DNA from: Planotetraspora silvatica | GTDB taxonomy: Bacteria; Actinomycetota; Actinomycetes; Streptosporangiales; Streptosporangiaceae | Assembly (NCBI RefSeq): GCF_016863315.1 | Contig: NZ_BOOQ01000022.1 | Coordinates: forward strand, 19,417-83,416 | Direction: 5' to 3' | Length of the DNA stretch: 64,000 nt | In this document: in pieces, positions 7,978-16,055 of the stretch | Numbering within the stretch: the stretch's first letter is position 1 | Layout of the letters: every line of letters starts with the position of its first letter | Notes under the pieces: generated by a model | Told to the model about the DNA's origin: nothing | Seen by the model: the letters and a program-made list of their open reading frames with translations, nothing else | Databases searched by the model: none | Translations under genes and position numbers: made by a program

Positions 7978-8814
7978 TTACGCCGGTGCGTCCGGCACGA
8001 CCATCGGCGCCCCTGTCACCGGGCACGGCACCACCACGCCGCCGAGGCCGAACACCTCGGCCAGGCATTCGGCGCTCATCACCTTGTCCGGCGCGCCCTG
8101 ATCGACCACCCGGCCGTCCTTCATGACGACGAGGTGGTCGGCGTATCGGCACGCCTGGTTGAGGTCGTGCAGCACGGCGATCACGGTGCGCCCGCCGTCG
8201 CGGTTCAGCCGCCGCAGCAGGTCGAGGACTTCGACCTGGTGGGCGAGGTCCAGATATGTGGTGGGCTCGTCGAGCAGGAGCGCGTCGGTGTCCTGCGCGA
8301 GCGTCATGGCGATCCACACCCGCTGCCGCTGGCCGCCGGAGAGGGCCTCCACGCTCTGGTCGCGCACATCCGCCAGCCCGGTCAGGGCCAGCGCCCGCTC
8401 GACGGCAACGGAGTCCTCCGCACCCCACTGCCGGAACCACCGCTGGTACGGCTGGCGGCCGCGGGCCACCAGGTCCGCCACGGTCACCCCCTCGGGAGTG
8501 ACCGGGCTCTGCGGCAGGACGCTGAGCCGGCGCGCGAGTTCACGGGTGGGCTGGGCGTGCAGGTCCACCCCGTCGATGAGCGCCGCGCCGCCGCGAGGGG
8601 CGAGCAGTCGCGCCATCGTGCGCAGCAGGGTGGACTTCCCGCAGGCGTTGGGGCCGATGATCACCGTGAAGGCGCCGGCCGGCAGTTCCAGGTCGAGTCC
8701 CTCGATGACCAGCCGGTTGCCGTATCCCACACTCAGGTCGCGGGCGGCCAGCCGTACGGGCGCGCGCGACTCGCCGCCGTCCGTCGGGGACGGCGGCACG
8801 TGCTCATCTGTCAT
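7978..8814 (-). CDS. Fe(III)-siderophore ABC transporter ATP-binding protein
   Basis: A 278-residue cytoplasmic ATPase of the FecE/FepC type. Walker A is GPNACGKST (residues 54-62, with an unusual Ala-Cys in place of the common GxG), the Q-loop is in VLPQSP, the signature is LSGGQRQR (158-165) and Walker B is ALLLDEPTTYLDL. The switch histidine follows in VLHDLNQA. The ATG at 8814 overlaps the TGA of the upstream permease gene by one base (TGATG), so translation is coupled. It powers import through the two permeases encoded upstream. Confidence 0.94.
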   Translation of the reverse strand: MTDEHVPPSPTDGGESRAPVRLAARDLSVGYGNRLVIEGLDLELPAGAFTVIIGPNACGKSTLLRTMARLLAPRGGAALIDGVDLHAQPTRELARRLSVLPQSPVTPEGVTVADLVARGRQPYQRWFRQWGAEDSVAVERALALTGLADVRDQSVEALSGGQRQRVWIAMTLAQDTDALLLDEPTTYLDLAHQVEVLDLLRRLNRDGGRTVIAVLHDLNQACRYADHLVVMKDGRVVDQGAPDKVMSAECLAEVFGLGGVVVPCPVTGAPMVVPDAPA

Positions 8815-9854
8815 CAGGGCGTCCTCCGTACGAGCAGCCACAGCAGATAGGGGCCCCCGAGGACGGCGGTGAGCACGCCGACGGGAAGCTGGACGGGCGC
8901 GAACGCCGTACGGGCGACCAGGTCGGCGACCACGGTCAGCAGCGCTCCCGCGAGGGCGGAGCAGGCCAGCGGCGGGCGCTCGGCGCGCACGAGGCGACGG
9001 GCGAGTTGGGCGGCGGCGAGCGCGACGAAGTCGACGGCCCCCGCCTGCGAGATGGCCAGCGCGGCGAGGATCACCCCCACCACGCCCAGCAGGAGACGTC
9101 GTTGCGTCACCCGTACGCCGAGGCCGCGGGCGACCCCGTCGTCCAGGGCCGTGGTGTCCATCGCGCGTCCGGCCCACAGCAGCACCGGCAGGAGCACCAC
9201 CAGCGGGATCAGCAGGATCCGCGCCTCGGCGTAGCCGGTCCCCGCCACGCTGCCCGCCAGCCAGACCTGGGCGCGCTGCCCGTCGATGGCGTCGGCGCCC
9301 ACGATGAAGATCTCGGTGAGCGCCTTCGTCGCCAGCGCGACCGCGATCCCGCACAACACGAAGCGGCGGGCGGCCAGGCCGTAGCGCCACGACAGCGTGA
9401 ACACCACCGTGGCCGCGGTCAGGCCGCCCAGCAGCGCGAACGGCCCCAGCCACGCGGCGCCCAGGTCGGTGCTCATCACGACGGTCGCGGCGAATCCCGC
9501 GCCCTGACTGACGCCGATGACATCGGGACTGGCGAGCGGGTTCCTGCTGACCGCCTGCAGCAGCGCCCCGGACAGCCCGAGCAGGGTGCCGACGGCGAGG
9601 GCCACGACGATCCGCGGAAGCCGCAGATCCTGGACGACGATGGTGAAGGGCCCGTCGCCCGCGAGTGCGCGCACGACGTCGGCGGGGGCCACGAACGTGC
9701 TGCCCACGCCGAGCGACAGCACCACGGCGACCGCGGTGAGGGCGAGGAGCAGCAGGAACATCCCCGCCGCGCGGCGGCGCAGCACGAAAGTCAGCGGCCC
9801 GGCGCTCACGACGACACGGCCCGCCACCGGATAGGACGGCGCGCCGGTCCTCAT
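8814..9854 (-). CDS. Fe(III)-siderophore ABC transporter permease (FecD/FepG type)
   Basis: About 346 residues with roughly nine transmembrane helices and FecCD-family motifs: DLRLPRIVVALAVGTLLGLSGALLQAVSRNPLASPDVIGVSQGAGFAA. The start ATG at 9854 overlaps the upstream permease stop (ATGA). The usual AGPIGFVGLVVPH-type motif is altered here to AGAVDFVALAAAQLARRLV, so the coupling-helix region departs from the consensus, unlike the partner permease. The pair probably forms a heterodimer in the membrane. The reading frame is open, so this is divergence and not damage. Confidence 0.92.
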   Translation of the reverse strand: MRTGAPSYPVAGRVVVSAGPLTFVLRRRAAGMFLLLLALTAVAVVLSLGVGSTFVAPADVVRALAGDGPFTIVVQDLRLPRIVVALAVGTLLGLSGALLQAVSRNPLASPDVIGVSQGAGFAATVVMSTDLGAAWLGPFALLGGLTAATVVFTLSWRYGLAARRFVLCGIAVALATKALTEIFIVGADAIDGQRAQVWLAGSVAGTGYAEARILLIPLVVLLPVLLWAGRAMDTTALDDGVARGLGVRVTQRRLLLGVVGVILAALAISQAGAVDFVALAAAQLARRLVRAERPPLACSALAGALLTVVADLVARTAFAPVQLPVGVLTAVLGGPYLLWLLVRRTP

Positions 9855-10849
9855 GCGGTCACCGTCCGTCCGCGCCGGACGAGCAGGATCAGGAAGGGGG
9901 CGCCGACGAGCGCGGTGACGATCCCCGCTCTGATCTCGGCGGGCGGAACGACCAGCCTGCCTATCACGTCCGCTCCCAGCAGCAGCGCGGGCCCGAGCAG
10001 CAGCGACACGGCCATCACCCACCGGTGGTGTGCGCCGACCAGCCCGCGGGCCAGGTGCGGAAGGGCGAGCCCGACGAACCCGATGGGCCCGGCCGCGGCC
10101 ACCGCGGCTCCGGTCAGGACGATCGCCGCGACGGCGGCCGCCAGCCGTACCCGGCCGACGTTCCGGCCGAGGCCGCGGGCGACGTCGTCACCGAGGGCGA
10201 GGGCGTCCAGGCCGCCGGCGACGCCGAAGGCCAGCACGATTCCGGCCACCACGAACGGCAACACCCACAGGGCGACCTCGATCGGGCGGCCGGACAACGA
10301 TCCGACGGCCCAGAAGCGGTACTGGTCGAAGGTCTTCACATTGACCGTGAGGACCCCGATCACCACGCCGGTGAGCGAGGCGTCCAGCGCGGTGCCCGCC
10401 AGCGCGAGGGTGACCGGCGAGGCACCGTCGCGGGCACGGGCCGCCAGGGCGTAGACGAAGGTCCCGGCCAGCGCGGCGCCGGCGATGCCGAACCAGATGT
10501 AGGAGGGCAGCGTGGTCAGTCCGAAGACGTTGATCGCCGCGACCACCCCCAGCGACGCGCCGGACGAGACGCCCATGATCCGCGGATCGGCCAGCGGGTT
10601 CCGGGTGAGCGCCTGCATCAGGACTCCGGCCGTGGCCAGTCCCGCGCCGACGGCGAGCCCGATGATCGTCCGAGGCACCCGGAGGGACCACAGGATGGCG
10701 CTCGCGTCGCTGTCGTCCGGCCGCAGCAACACCTGCAGCACGCGGCCGGGTGCGATCCCCCGGCTGCCCGCCGCCAGGCTCAGCAACACGGCGGCGGCCA
10801 GCAGCACCGCCGACCCCGCCAGTACGGCGAGGCGCCTGTTCGTCCTCAT
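9851..10849 (-). CDS. Fe(III)-siderophore ABC transporter permease (FecC/FepD type)
   Basis: A 332-residue membrane protein with about nine helices. It carries the FecCD signatures SLRVPRTIIGLAVGAGLATAGVLMQALTRNPLADPRIMGVSSGASLG and, near residue 260, the consensus coupling motif GPIGFVGLALPHLARGLVG. It is the first gene of the operon (permease, permease, ATPase, binding protein), with 4-nt and 1-nt overlaps between the first three genes. The iron box lies about 40 nt upstream of its ATG, the right place to block transcription of the whole operon when iron is plentiful. Confidence 0.94.
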   Translation of the reverse strand: MRTNRRLAVLAGSAVLLAAAVLLSLAAGSRGIAPGRVLQVLLRPDDSDASAILWSLRVPRTIIGLAVGAGLATAGVLMQALTRNPLADPRIMGVSSGASLGVVAAINVFGLTTLPSYIWFGIAGAALAGTFVYALAARARDGASPVTLALAGTALDASLTGVVIGVLTVNVKTFDQYRFWAVGSLSGRPIEVALWVLPFVVAGIVLAFGVAGGLDALALGDDVARGLGRNVGRVRLAAAVAAIVLTGAAVAAAGPIGFVGLALPHLARGLVGAHHRWVMAVSLLLGPALLLGADVIGRLVVPPAEIRAGIVTALVGAPFLILLVRRGRTVTA

Positions 10850-10888
10850 CGCCCGCCGCCCACCCTGTGCCCCGTTCGCCCGATCAAA

Positions 10889-10907
10889 CTAGGTAAGGCT
10901 TACCTAA
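10889..10907. promoter_or_regulatory. iron box (DtxR/IdeR-type operator)
   Basis: CTAGGTAAGGCTTACCTAA is a near-perfect 19-bp dyad that differs at only a few bases from the IdeR/DmdR consensus TTAGGTTAGGCTAACCTAA. It lies 40 nt upstream of the first gene of the siderophore importer. Fe(II)-bound DtxR/IdeR family repressors bind such sites, so the operon should be on when iron is scarce. Confidence 0.88.
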
Positions 10908-11020
10908 CCGGGGGGATACTAGGGGATGACCATTACGAACGACAAATCACGATATATCCGATACCTGACAGGCCATCGGAGCGAGGGCGTGCCGCTCCGA
11001 CGACGTCCGACGCGACGGGG

Positions 11021-11659
11021 TCACAACTCGGTGCTGCGCGGTGGGGTCGGGGTCCCGTGGATCAGTTCGGAGTGGGCCGCGAAAGCCTGTGCGGCCATCG
11101 TCCCGATGACCGAGCGAGCCTCCGGCGGCATGTTGGAGATGGCGAGTTCGACGATCTCGGGATCGCCTTCGTACATCAACATGCCGAAGCCGAGCGGCAG
11201 GCCCTCCGGGTCGACGTCGGCCGCTCCCGCCTGGACCATCCGATTCCACTCGGTGAGGGTGATGTGCTTCTCCATGAGCGGGACGACGTGCTCCTCCTCC
11301 ACCCCCAGGTGCTCCTTGAGCAGCGGGAGGAACCGGTCGAGGACGTCGGCCAGGGCCTCGCGGGCCTCGGTGCCGGCACTGCCGCGCCAGGCGGCGATCG
11401 CCTCGTCGACCCCGGCCGCCGTCCTGGCGACCTCCTCGTGCTGACTCTCCATCAGGCGGACGACGGGCGCCAGATCCTCGGGGACGCGTTCCAGCAGCAA
11501 GGGCCAGACGTGCTCGTCCTCGCTGTGATGGTGATGGTGGAGGACGGTCGCCACGCCCTCGATGTGACCGGCGACGATCCGCGTCCGTTCGTGGTCGCCC
11601 TCACCGGACCAGTCGCCGGGGTCCACCTTCGCGCCACAACCACCGGGCGATGTCGGCAA
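11021..11659 (-). CDS. hemerythrin-like (HHE) protein, apparently short at the N-terminus
   Basis: About 212 residues with a hemerythrin-type four-helix bundle: LHHHHHSEDEHVWPLLLERV (roughly residues 40-59), LMESQHEEVA and LLKEHLGVEEEHVVPLMEKHI supply His and Glu ligands for a di-iron or oxygen-sensing site. Family members normally begin with a helix carrying an earlier His (IHxxLRRE). Here the only in-frame start is a TTG at 11659, and the first helix is missing. An ATG just upstream (11680) is in another frame. Either the gene is truncated or a frameshift has removed the first helix. Function as an O2/NO or redox sensor is inferred from the family. Confidence 0.75.
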   Translation of the reverse strand: MPTSPGGCGAKVDPGDWSGEGDHERTRIVAGHIEGVATVLHHHHHSEDEHVWPLLLERVPEDLAPVVRLMESQHEEVARTAAGVDEAIAAWRGSAGTEAREALADVLDRFLPLLKEHLGVEEEHVVPLMEKHITLTEWNRMVQAGAADVDPEGLPLGFGMLMYEGDPEIVELAISNMPPEARSVIGTMAAQAFAAHSELIHGTPTPPRSTEL

Positions 11660-11740
11660 TGTCGGCGATGCGGCCCTTCTTCATATACGCGATCTTAGGG
11701 CGGAGACATTGCGGTAGCAGGGGTTCCGTGCGTTAGCCTC

Positions 11741-11844
11741 GACCACGACACCGCGGGAGCCCGGCGCACCGGGCTGAGAGTGTGGCTGGCGCGGCCACAG
11801 ACCGCTCGAACCTGACCGGGTCATGCCGGCGTAGGGAGCTGGTC
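11741..11844 (+). promoter_or_regulatory. TPP riboswitch (THI element)
   Basis: The two conserved cores are present: GGGCTGAGAG (11771-11780) and AACCTGACCGGGTCATGCCGGCGTAGGGA (about 11809-11837). The closing helix can form from GACCA at 11741 and TGGTC at 11840-11844. The element ends eight bases before the tenA start and contains the only purine-rich ribosome-binding candidate (AGGGA), so thiamine pyrophosphate binding should block translation initiation. Confidence 0.93.
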
Positions 11845-11851
11845 CGAAACG

Positions 11852-12547
11852 ATGTCCGAGTCGACCTTTCCGCACGCGACCCAGCGGCCGTTCAGTGAAG
11901 AGTTGTGGGACGCGATCGCCCCGATCTACCAGGCGATCCTCGACCATCCGTTCATCACGGGCCTGGTCGACGGCTCCTTGCCGCACGACGCCTTCCGGCA
12001 ATTCGTGGTGCAGGACTCGCACTACCTGCGCGACTACGCCCGGGCCCTGGCGCTGTGCGCGGCCAAGGCGCCGGCCGAGGACGACGTACGAGCCTTCGCC
12101 GGTGACGCCGCGGGAGCGATCGCCGCGGAGCAGGACATGCACGGCGCGTTCATGGCCGATCTCGGCGGCTCCGCCGAGCAGGCCGCGACGGTGCCCGTGG
12201 GGCCGACCACTCGGGCCTACACCAGCTACCTGCTCGCGACCGTGTACGGCGGCTCGTTCCTTGACGGCCTCGCCGCGGTGCTGCCCTGCTACTGGATCTA
12301 CGCCCGCGTCGGCGAGGCACTGCTCGAACGCTCGTCACCCGACCCGCTCTACCGCCGCTGGATCGCCACCTACGGGGACGAGGCGTTTCAGAGCGTGGTC
12401 CGCCGGGTGGTCGCCCTGGCCGACCGGGTCGGGGACGAAGCGACCGACGCTCAACGCTCCCGCGCCCGGGAACACTTCATCACCACGTCTCGCTACGAAT
12501 GGATGTTCTGGGACGCCGCCTGGCGACAGGAGTCGTGGCCGATCTGA
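11852..12547 (+). CDS. tenA: TenA-family aminopyrimidine aminohydrolase (thiaminase II)
   Basis: A 231-residue all-helical enzyme of the TenA family. It hydrolyses 4-amino-5-aminomethyl-2-methylpyrimidine from degraded thiamine to HMP, which returns to thiamine synthesis. The active-site cysteine is Cys146 in LPCYWIY, and the family motifs QDSHYLRDYARALALCAAKAP and the C-terminal RYEWMFWDAAW (catalytic Glu) are present. It stands alone behind a TPP riboswitch, so it serves thiamine salvage and is shut off by thiamine pyrophosphate. The ATG at 11852 is fixed by the riboswitch. Confidence 0.93.
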   Translation: MSESTFPHATQRPFSEELWDAIAPIYQAILDHPFITGLVDGSLPHDAFRQFVVQDSHYLRDYARALALCAAKAPAEDDVRAFAGDAAGAIAAEQDMHGAFMADLGGSAEQAATVPVGPTTRAYTSYLLATVYGGSFLDGLAAVLPCYWIYARVGEALLERSSPDPLYRRWIATYGDEAFQSVVRRVVALADRVGDEATDAQRSRAREHFITTSRYEWMFWDAAWRQESWPI

Positions 12548-12751
12548 CGCCTGATGGAGTGGCTGTCCGCCCACTGGCAGGTCTTCGTCTCGACCGAGCA
12601 GTGCTGCCCAGGCGCCGCAGGTCATCGGGCACATCACCGCCGACTGGCCTCTGCCGGACGGCACCACGGCACAGGACATGTTCGCCGTCCTCCTCGACAC
12701 CGCGTCCGCGCCGGGCTCGGACGTGTCGGGCAGGCCGTAGACGTCCCTCCG

Positions 12752-13492
12752 TCAAACGTCCGCGGCAGGACCGTCCCGCCCGAACCACGTCGCGTCGACG
12801 GTCGGCGACTTCCCAAGCAGCGTGACGGAGGCGTCGCGGTGCGGCCAGACCAGGGCGATCTCGTGGCCCATGTTCGTCGCGACGACGGTGGTCGAGCGGG
12901 GTTTCTCCACCCGCTCGACGATCGTCCAGCCGGCGGCGCGCAGCCATCCGGCGATGGCCTCGAGCAGCTCCGGGATCGGCCGACCGGCGGGCGGCACCAC
13001 CAGGAAGGCGCAGTCCACCCGGTACTGCTCCTCGGCGAGATCGATCGAGCCGCGGCCGACCCGCTGGGGGCCGATGTCCGAGATGACCGAAACCCGGCCG
13101 CCCGCGACCACGCCGGCCGCACCGGTGACCTGCCCGCGCAGCCAGATCTCGGAGTGCTCCAGCCAGCGGCCCATGTCGTCCCAACCGGGCGGGGTCGCCT
13201 GGTGGGCCGGACGCGGTCGCACGCCGATCGGCTCCTCGTTCTCGATGTGCCGGGCCCGCCACTGGGGCCAGGACGGCAGCCCGGTCCGCGGTGTCGTCGG
13301 ACTGGCCTGCGACGTCTCGTAGTCGGCGATCAGATTCCGCTCGCTCAGCGCGAGTGACGCGGCGCGGACGTCCGCGCGCACGGAGTCGGGGTCGGTGTAG
13401 TCCCGGCCGTCGACGGAGAACATGGGCTCCAGGTCGTCGTAGGCCTCACCGAGCCGGAAGACGTAGACCGTCGTAAGCTCGCGATCACTCAT
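12752..13492 (-). CDS. hypothetical protein (immunity-neighbourhood)
   Basis: About 246 residues with no signal peptide or membrane helix. The N-terminus (TTVYVFRLGEAYDDLEPMFSVDG) leads into a Trp-rich middle (WPQWRARHIENEE, GWDDMGRWLEHSEIWLRGQ) and a C-terminal alpha/beta part (LLEAIAGWLRAAGWTIVERVEKPRSTTVVAT, GHEIALVWPHRDASVTLLG). I do not recognise the family. It diverges from a SUKH-3 gene across a shared palindromic promoter, which makes an immunity or toxin-associated role possible but unproven. The in-frame ATG at 13504 is an alternative start. Confidence 0.65.
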   Translation of the reverse strand: MSDRELTTVYVFRLGEAYDDLEPMFSVDGRDYTDPDSVRADVRAASLALSERNLIADYETSQASPTTPRTGLPSWPQWRARHIENEEPIGVRPRPAHQATPPGWDDMGRWLEHSEIWLRGQVTGAAGVVAGGRVSVISDIGPQRVGRGSIDLAEEQYRVDCAFLVVPPAGRPIPELLEAIAGWLRAAGWTIVERVEKPRSTTVVATNMGHEIALVWPHRDASVTLLGKSPTVDATWFGRDGPAADV

Positions 13493-13564
13493 CCGCATCT
13501 CCACTGATCCAGGACCGCCGCCCGCGCCGGCCGGACCGCGCCCCCTCGCCCGGCGAGAGCAAGA

Positions 13565-13579
13565 TATACACCTTGTATA
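13565..13579. promoter_or_regulatory. TATACA-n3-TGTATA inverted repeat in a divergent promoter
   Basis: TATACACCTTGTATA is a perfect 6+3+6 inverted repeat in the 120-nt gap between the 12752-13492 gene and the SUKH-3 gene. It resembles the short AT-rich operators of PadR/GntR-type repressors and could overlap a -10 box. No matching regulator gene lies next to it. Confidence 0.5.
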
Positions 13580-13612
13580 GCGAGTCGGCCGGATAGGGAG
13601 GTGTGTGCGTCG

Positions 13613-14149
13613 GTGACGCCGGATGAGGCCACGGAGGTCGCCCGGTCATGTCCGCCGGTCAGCCTGCCGGAGGACGTGCGCCGGGTGCTGACCGCGGTCG
13701 GCTGGCGCTCCGACCGCGACGTCAGTGCCTGGGTGTCGACGTGGCTCCGGGATCTGTACGCCGGGATCCCCGGCTCCGCCGACCGCCTGCCGATCCACCC
13801 GGCGGCCCGCGAACTGCTCGATGAGTTCGGCGGCCTGTCCTTCCGGCAACTCAAGCAGCCCGGCTCGACGAGCGGCGGCTACGACGTGCAGGTGTGGCCC
13901 ACCGAGGGCCGGGTGCTCGTCGACCTGTTCGTGGCGTTCGGCACCGACATCGGCGTCCCGGTGTTCCCGCTCGCCTGGTACGAGGACGGCCCCGGCGACA
14001 TCGTCTGCGCCGCCGACGGCCGGGTCTACCTCCTGCACGAGGCCGGCGAGTTCCTCATCGGCGCGACCCCGGATGAGGCGATCATCCGCCTGGTCCGCGG
14101 TGAGCCGTTCACCCCGGTCGACGATCACGGCGAGCCGCTTCGGCACTGA
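13613..14149 (+). CDS. SUKH-3 domain immunity-like protein
   Basis: About 178 residues. The motif order fits SUKH-3 (SMI1/KNR4-like) proteins, which neutralise polymorphic toxins: VRRVLTAVGWRSDRDVSAWVSTWLRDL, then AARELLDEFGGLSF, a short beta stretch and WYEDGPGDIVCAADGRVYLLHEAGEFLIG. The GTG at 13613 is chosen because GGAGG ends 11 nt upstream; a GTG at 13601 lies too close to that site. No toxin with a recognisable export domain is in the window, so this is an orphan immunity gene or guards against toxins of competitors. Confidence 0.82.
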   Translation: MTPDEATEVARSCPPVSLPEDVRRVLTAVGWRSDRDVSAWVSTWLRDLYAGIPGSADRLPIHPAARELLDEFGGLSFRQLKQPGSTSGGYDVQVWPTEGRVLVDLFVAFGTDIGVPVFPLAWYEDGPGDIVCAADGRVYLLHEAGEFLIGATPDEAIIRLVRGEPFTPVDDHGEPLRH

Positions 14150-14264
14150 TCAACGATTCGGCTTGGGCGAGACGTGAGTATCGCCGTCCTCGGGGTCCGC
14201 GGGAGTCCTGGGGGTCACGGCGGCATGGCCGGCGGCGACAGATAGGCCGCGTTGTTCGCGACGC

Positions 14265-15269
14265 TTATTTCACGAAATACGACTTCACTGCCGACACGAA
14301 CATATCGATGTCCGCCCGCTTGACGTCCATGTGCGTGACGAAGCGCGTGCCGTACAGAATCTGCGTGAGGATGCCGCGCTCGTGCAGCGATGCTTCGAGC
14401 GCCGCGCAATGCTCCTGCGGAAACTGCGCGAACACCATGTTGGTCGCGTGCGATTGCACGCGGACCTCGTCGATCTCCGCGAGCCCGCGCGCGAGATGCT
14501 CGGCGTTCTCGTGGTCTTCCGCGAGACGATCGATGTTGTGTTCGAGCGCGTACAAGCATGCCGCCGCGAGCAGGCCCGACTGCCGCATGCCGCCGCCCAG
14601 CATCTTGCGCCAGCGGCGCGCGCTCTCGACCAAGGCGCCGCTGCCGACCAGCACCGAACCGACAGGCGCCCCCAAACCCTTCGAGAAGCAGATCGAGACC
14701 GAATCGAACGGTGCGCAGAGCGCGGCGATCGATTGACCCGACGCGACGGCCGCGTTGCAGACGCGCGCGCCGTCGAGGTGCGTCGCGAGACCGCGGCCCT
14801 TCGCCAGCGCGACCGCTTCGGCGACATACCCGGACGGCAGCACCTTCCCGCCGATCGTGTTCTCGAGCGCGAGCAAGCGCGTGCGTGCGAAGTGATCGTC
14901 GATCGGCTTGATCGCCGCGGCGATCTCGTCGAGCGGCAGGGAACCGTCCGCGGCGTTTTCGATGGGCTGCGGCTGGATGCTGCCGAGCACGGCCGCGCCG
15001 CCGCCTTCGTTCCTGTACGTGTGCGCCAATTGGCCGACGATGTACTCGTCGCCGCGGCTGCAATGCGCCATCAACGCGGCGAGGTTACTCTGCGTGCCGC
15101 TCGGAAAGAACAGACCCGCTTCCTTGCCGGCGCGCTCCGCGACGGCCGCTTGCAGGCGCAGGACGGTCGGGTCGTCGCCCCAGACGTCGTCACCGACTTC
15201 GGCTGCCACCATCGACGCCAACATCGCCTGACTCGGACGGGTAACGGTATCGCTGCGCAAGTCGATCAT
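14265..15269 (-). CDS. ltaE: low-specificity L-threonine aldolase, foreign codon use
   Basis: A 334-residue PLP enzyme that splits L-threonine or L-allo-threonine to glycine and acetaldehyde. It is the LtaE type: MIDLRSDTVTRP at the start, GDDVWGDDPTV, the aspartate in HLDGARVCNAA and the PLP lysine Lys197 in CFSKGLGAPVGS. The protein reads like a Burkholderia-group enzyme. Codon use also differs from the neighbours: in the 46 codons around Lys197, Ala is GCG six times of nine and Ser is always TCG, with GGT, GAT, CAA and TTG used freely. Recent transfer from a beta-proteobacterium is the likely explanation. AGGAAGG precedes the ATG. Confidence 0.93.
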   Translation of the reverse strand: MIDLRSDTVTRPSQAMLASMVAAEVGDDVWGDDPTVLRLQAAVAERAGKEAGLFFPSGTQSNLAALMAHCSRGDEYIVGQLAHTYRNEGGGAAVLGSIQPQPIENAADGSLPLDEIAAAIKPIDDHFARTRLLALENTIGGKVLPSGYVAEAVALAKGRGLATHLDGARVCNAAVASGQSIAALCAPFDSVSICFSKGLGAPVGSVLVGSGALVESARRWRKMLGGGMRQSGLLAAACLYALEHNIDRLAEDHENAEHLARGLAEIDEVRVQSHATNMVFAQFPQEHCAALEASLHERGILTQILYGTRFVTHMDVKRADIDMFVSAVKSYFVK

Positions 15270-15443
15270 GTCGGTGCCTTCCTGTGGATGACATCAATGG
15301 CCCATGGCAGCTCGTAGCGCTCGTGCCGGCCAGACGACGGGTCACAGGAGTGTAGTGCGATCCGGCAATACGCCTTTGAGCGACTCCGGCGGATCATCGG
15401 CCATGACCAGACGACACTTCCCCCGGTGAGAGGATCGTGAGCC

Positions 15444-15947
15444 GTGACCGACAACCGCGTTCCCCCTCCCTTCATCGGCGACGAGCGCGCCATGCTGAAC
15501 AACTGGCTCGACTGGCACCGCGAGACCCTGATCGTCAAGTGCGCGGGGCTCTCGGAGGAGCGACTCCGCGAACGCTCCGTGCCGCCGTCGACCATGTCGC
15601 TGCTCGGGCTGGTACGCCACATGGCACACGTGGAGCGCGCCTGGTTCCGCCGCGTGCTGAACGGCGAGGACATCCCCCTCCTTTACAAGACCGACGACCT
15701 CGACGCCGACTTCAACGACGTGGACACCGCCTCCGCCGAGGAGGCTTTCGCCACCTGGCGGGCCGAGGTCGAGCACGCCCGCAAGCTCTCGGCCGAGGTA
15801 CCGCTGGACGCCATCGGCAAGCAGAAGCGCCACGGGCAGGACTGCTCCCACCGCTGGATCCTCGTCCACATGATCGAGGAGTACGCCCGGCACAACGGCC
15901 ACGCCGATCTGCTGCGCGAGCGGATCGACGGCGTCACCGGCGAATAG
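15444..15947 (+). CDS. DinB/DUF664-family protein
   Basis: A 167-residue four-helix-bundle protein of the DinB-like DUF664 group. The expected ligand histidines are visible: WLDWHRETLIVKCAGL, LGLVRHMAHVERAWFRRVL and the C-terminal HMIEEYARHNGHADLLRERIDG. Members with this His triad often act as metal-dependent thiol (mycothiol) transferases in actinobacteria; that role is inferred. GTG start at 15444 with GAGAGGA upstream. It stands alone between the transferred threonine aldolase and a GNAT gene. Confidence 0.88.
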   Translation: MTDNRVPPPFIGDERAMLNNWLDWHRETLIVKCAGLSEERLRERSVPPSTMSLLGLVRHMAHVERAWFRRVLNGEDIPLLYKTDDLDADFNDVDTASAEEAFATWRAEVEHARKLSAEVPLDAIGKQKRHGQDCSHRWILVHMIEEYARHNGHADLLRERIDGVTGE

Positions 15948-16055
15948 CCCAATCCCCCGCCGTGATCACGATGCTCTATCGTCCTCGTCTGCATGACAGC
16001 GCTGTCGCGGCAAACCAGTGGCGCGGCGGGGGGCTTGATCGTCAGGATCGAGTCC

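Noticed and set aside
9006..10454. 482-residue plus-strand frame over the iron permeases
   Set aside because: Antisense of the two permease genes; shadow composition.
10025..11698. 557-residue plus-strand frame over the permease and hemerythrin genes
   Set aside because: It crosses the iron box and two real minus-strand genes; composition is that of a shadow frame.
12554..12740. Possible 3' remnant frame after tenA (reads QVIGHITADWPLPDGTTAQDMFAVLL, with a frame change upstream)
   Set aside because: It has a plausible protein-like composition but no family that I recognise and no start; too weak to annotate.
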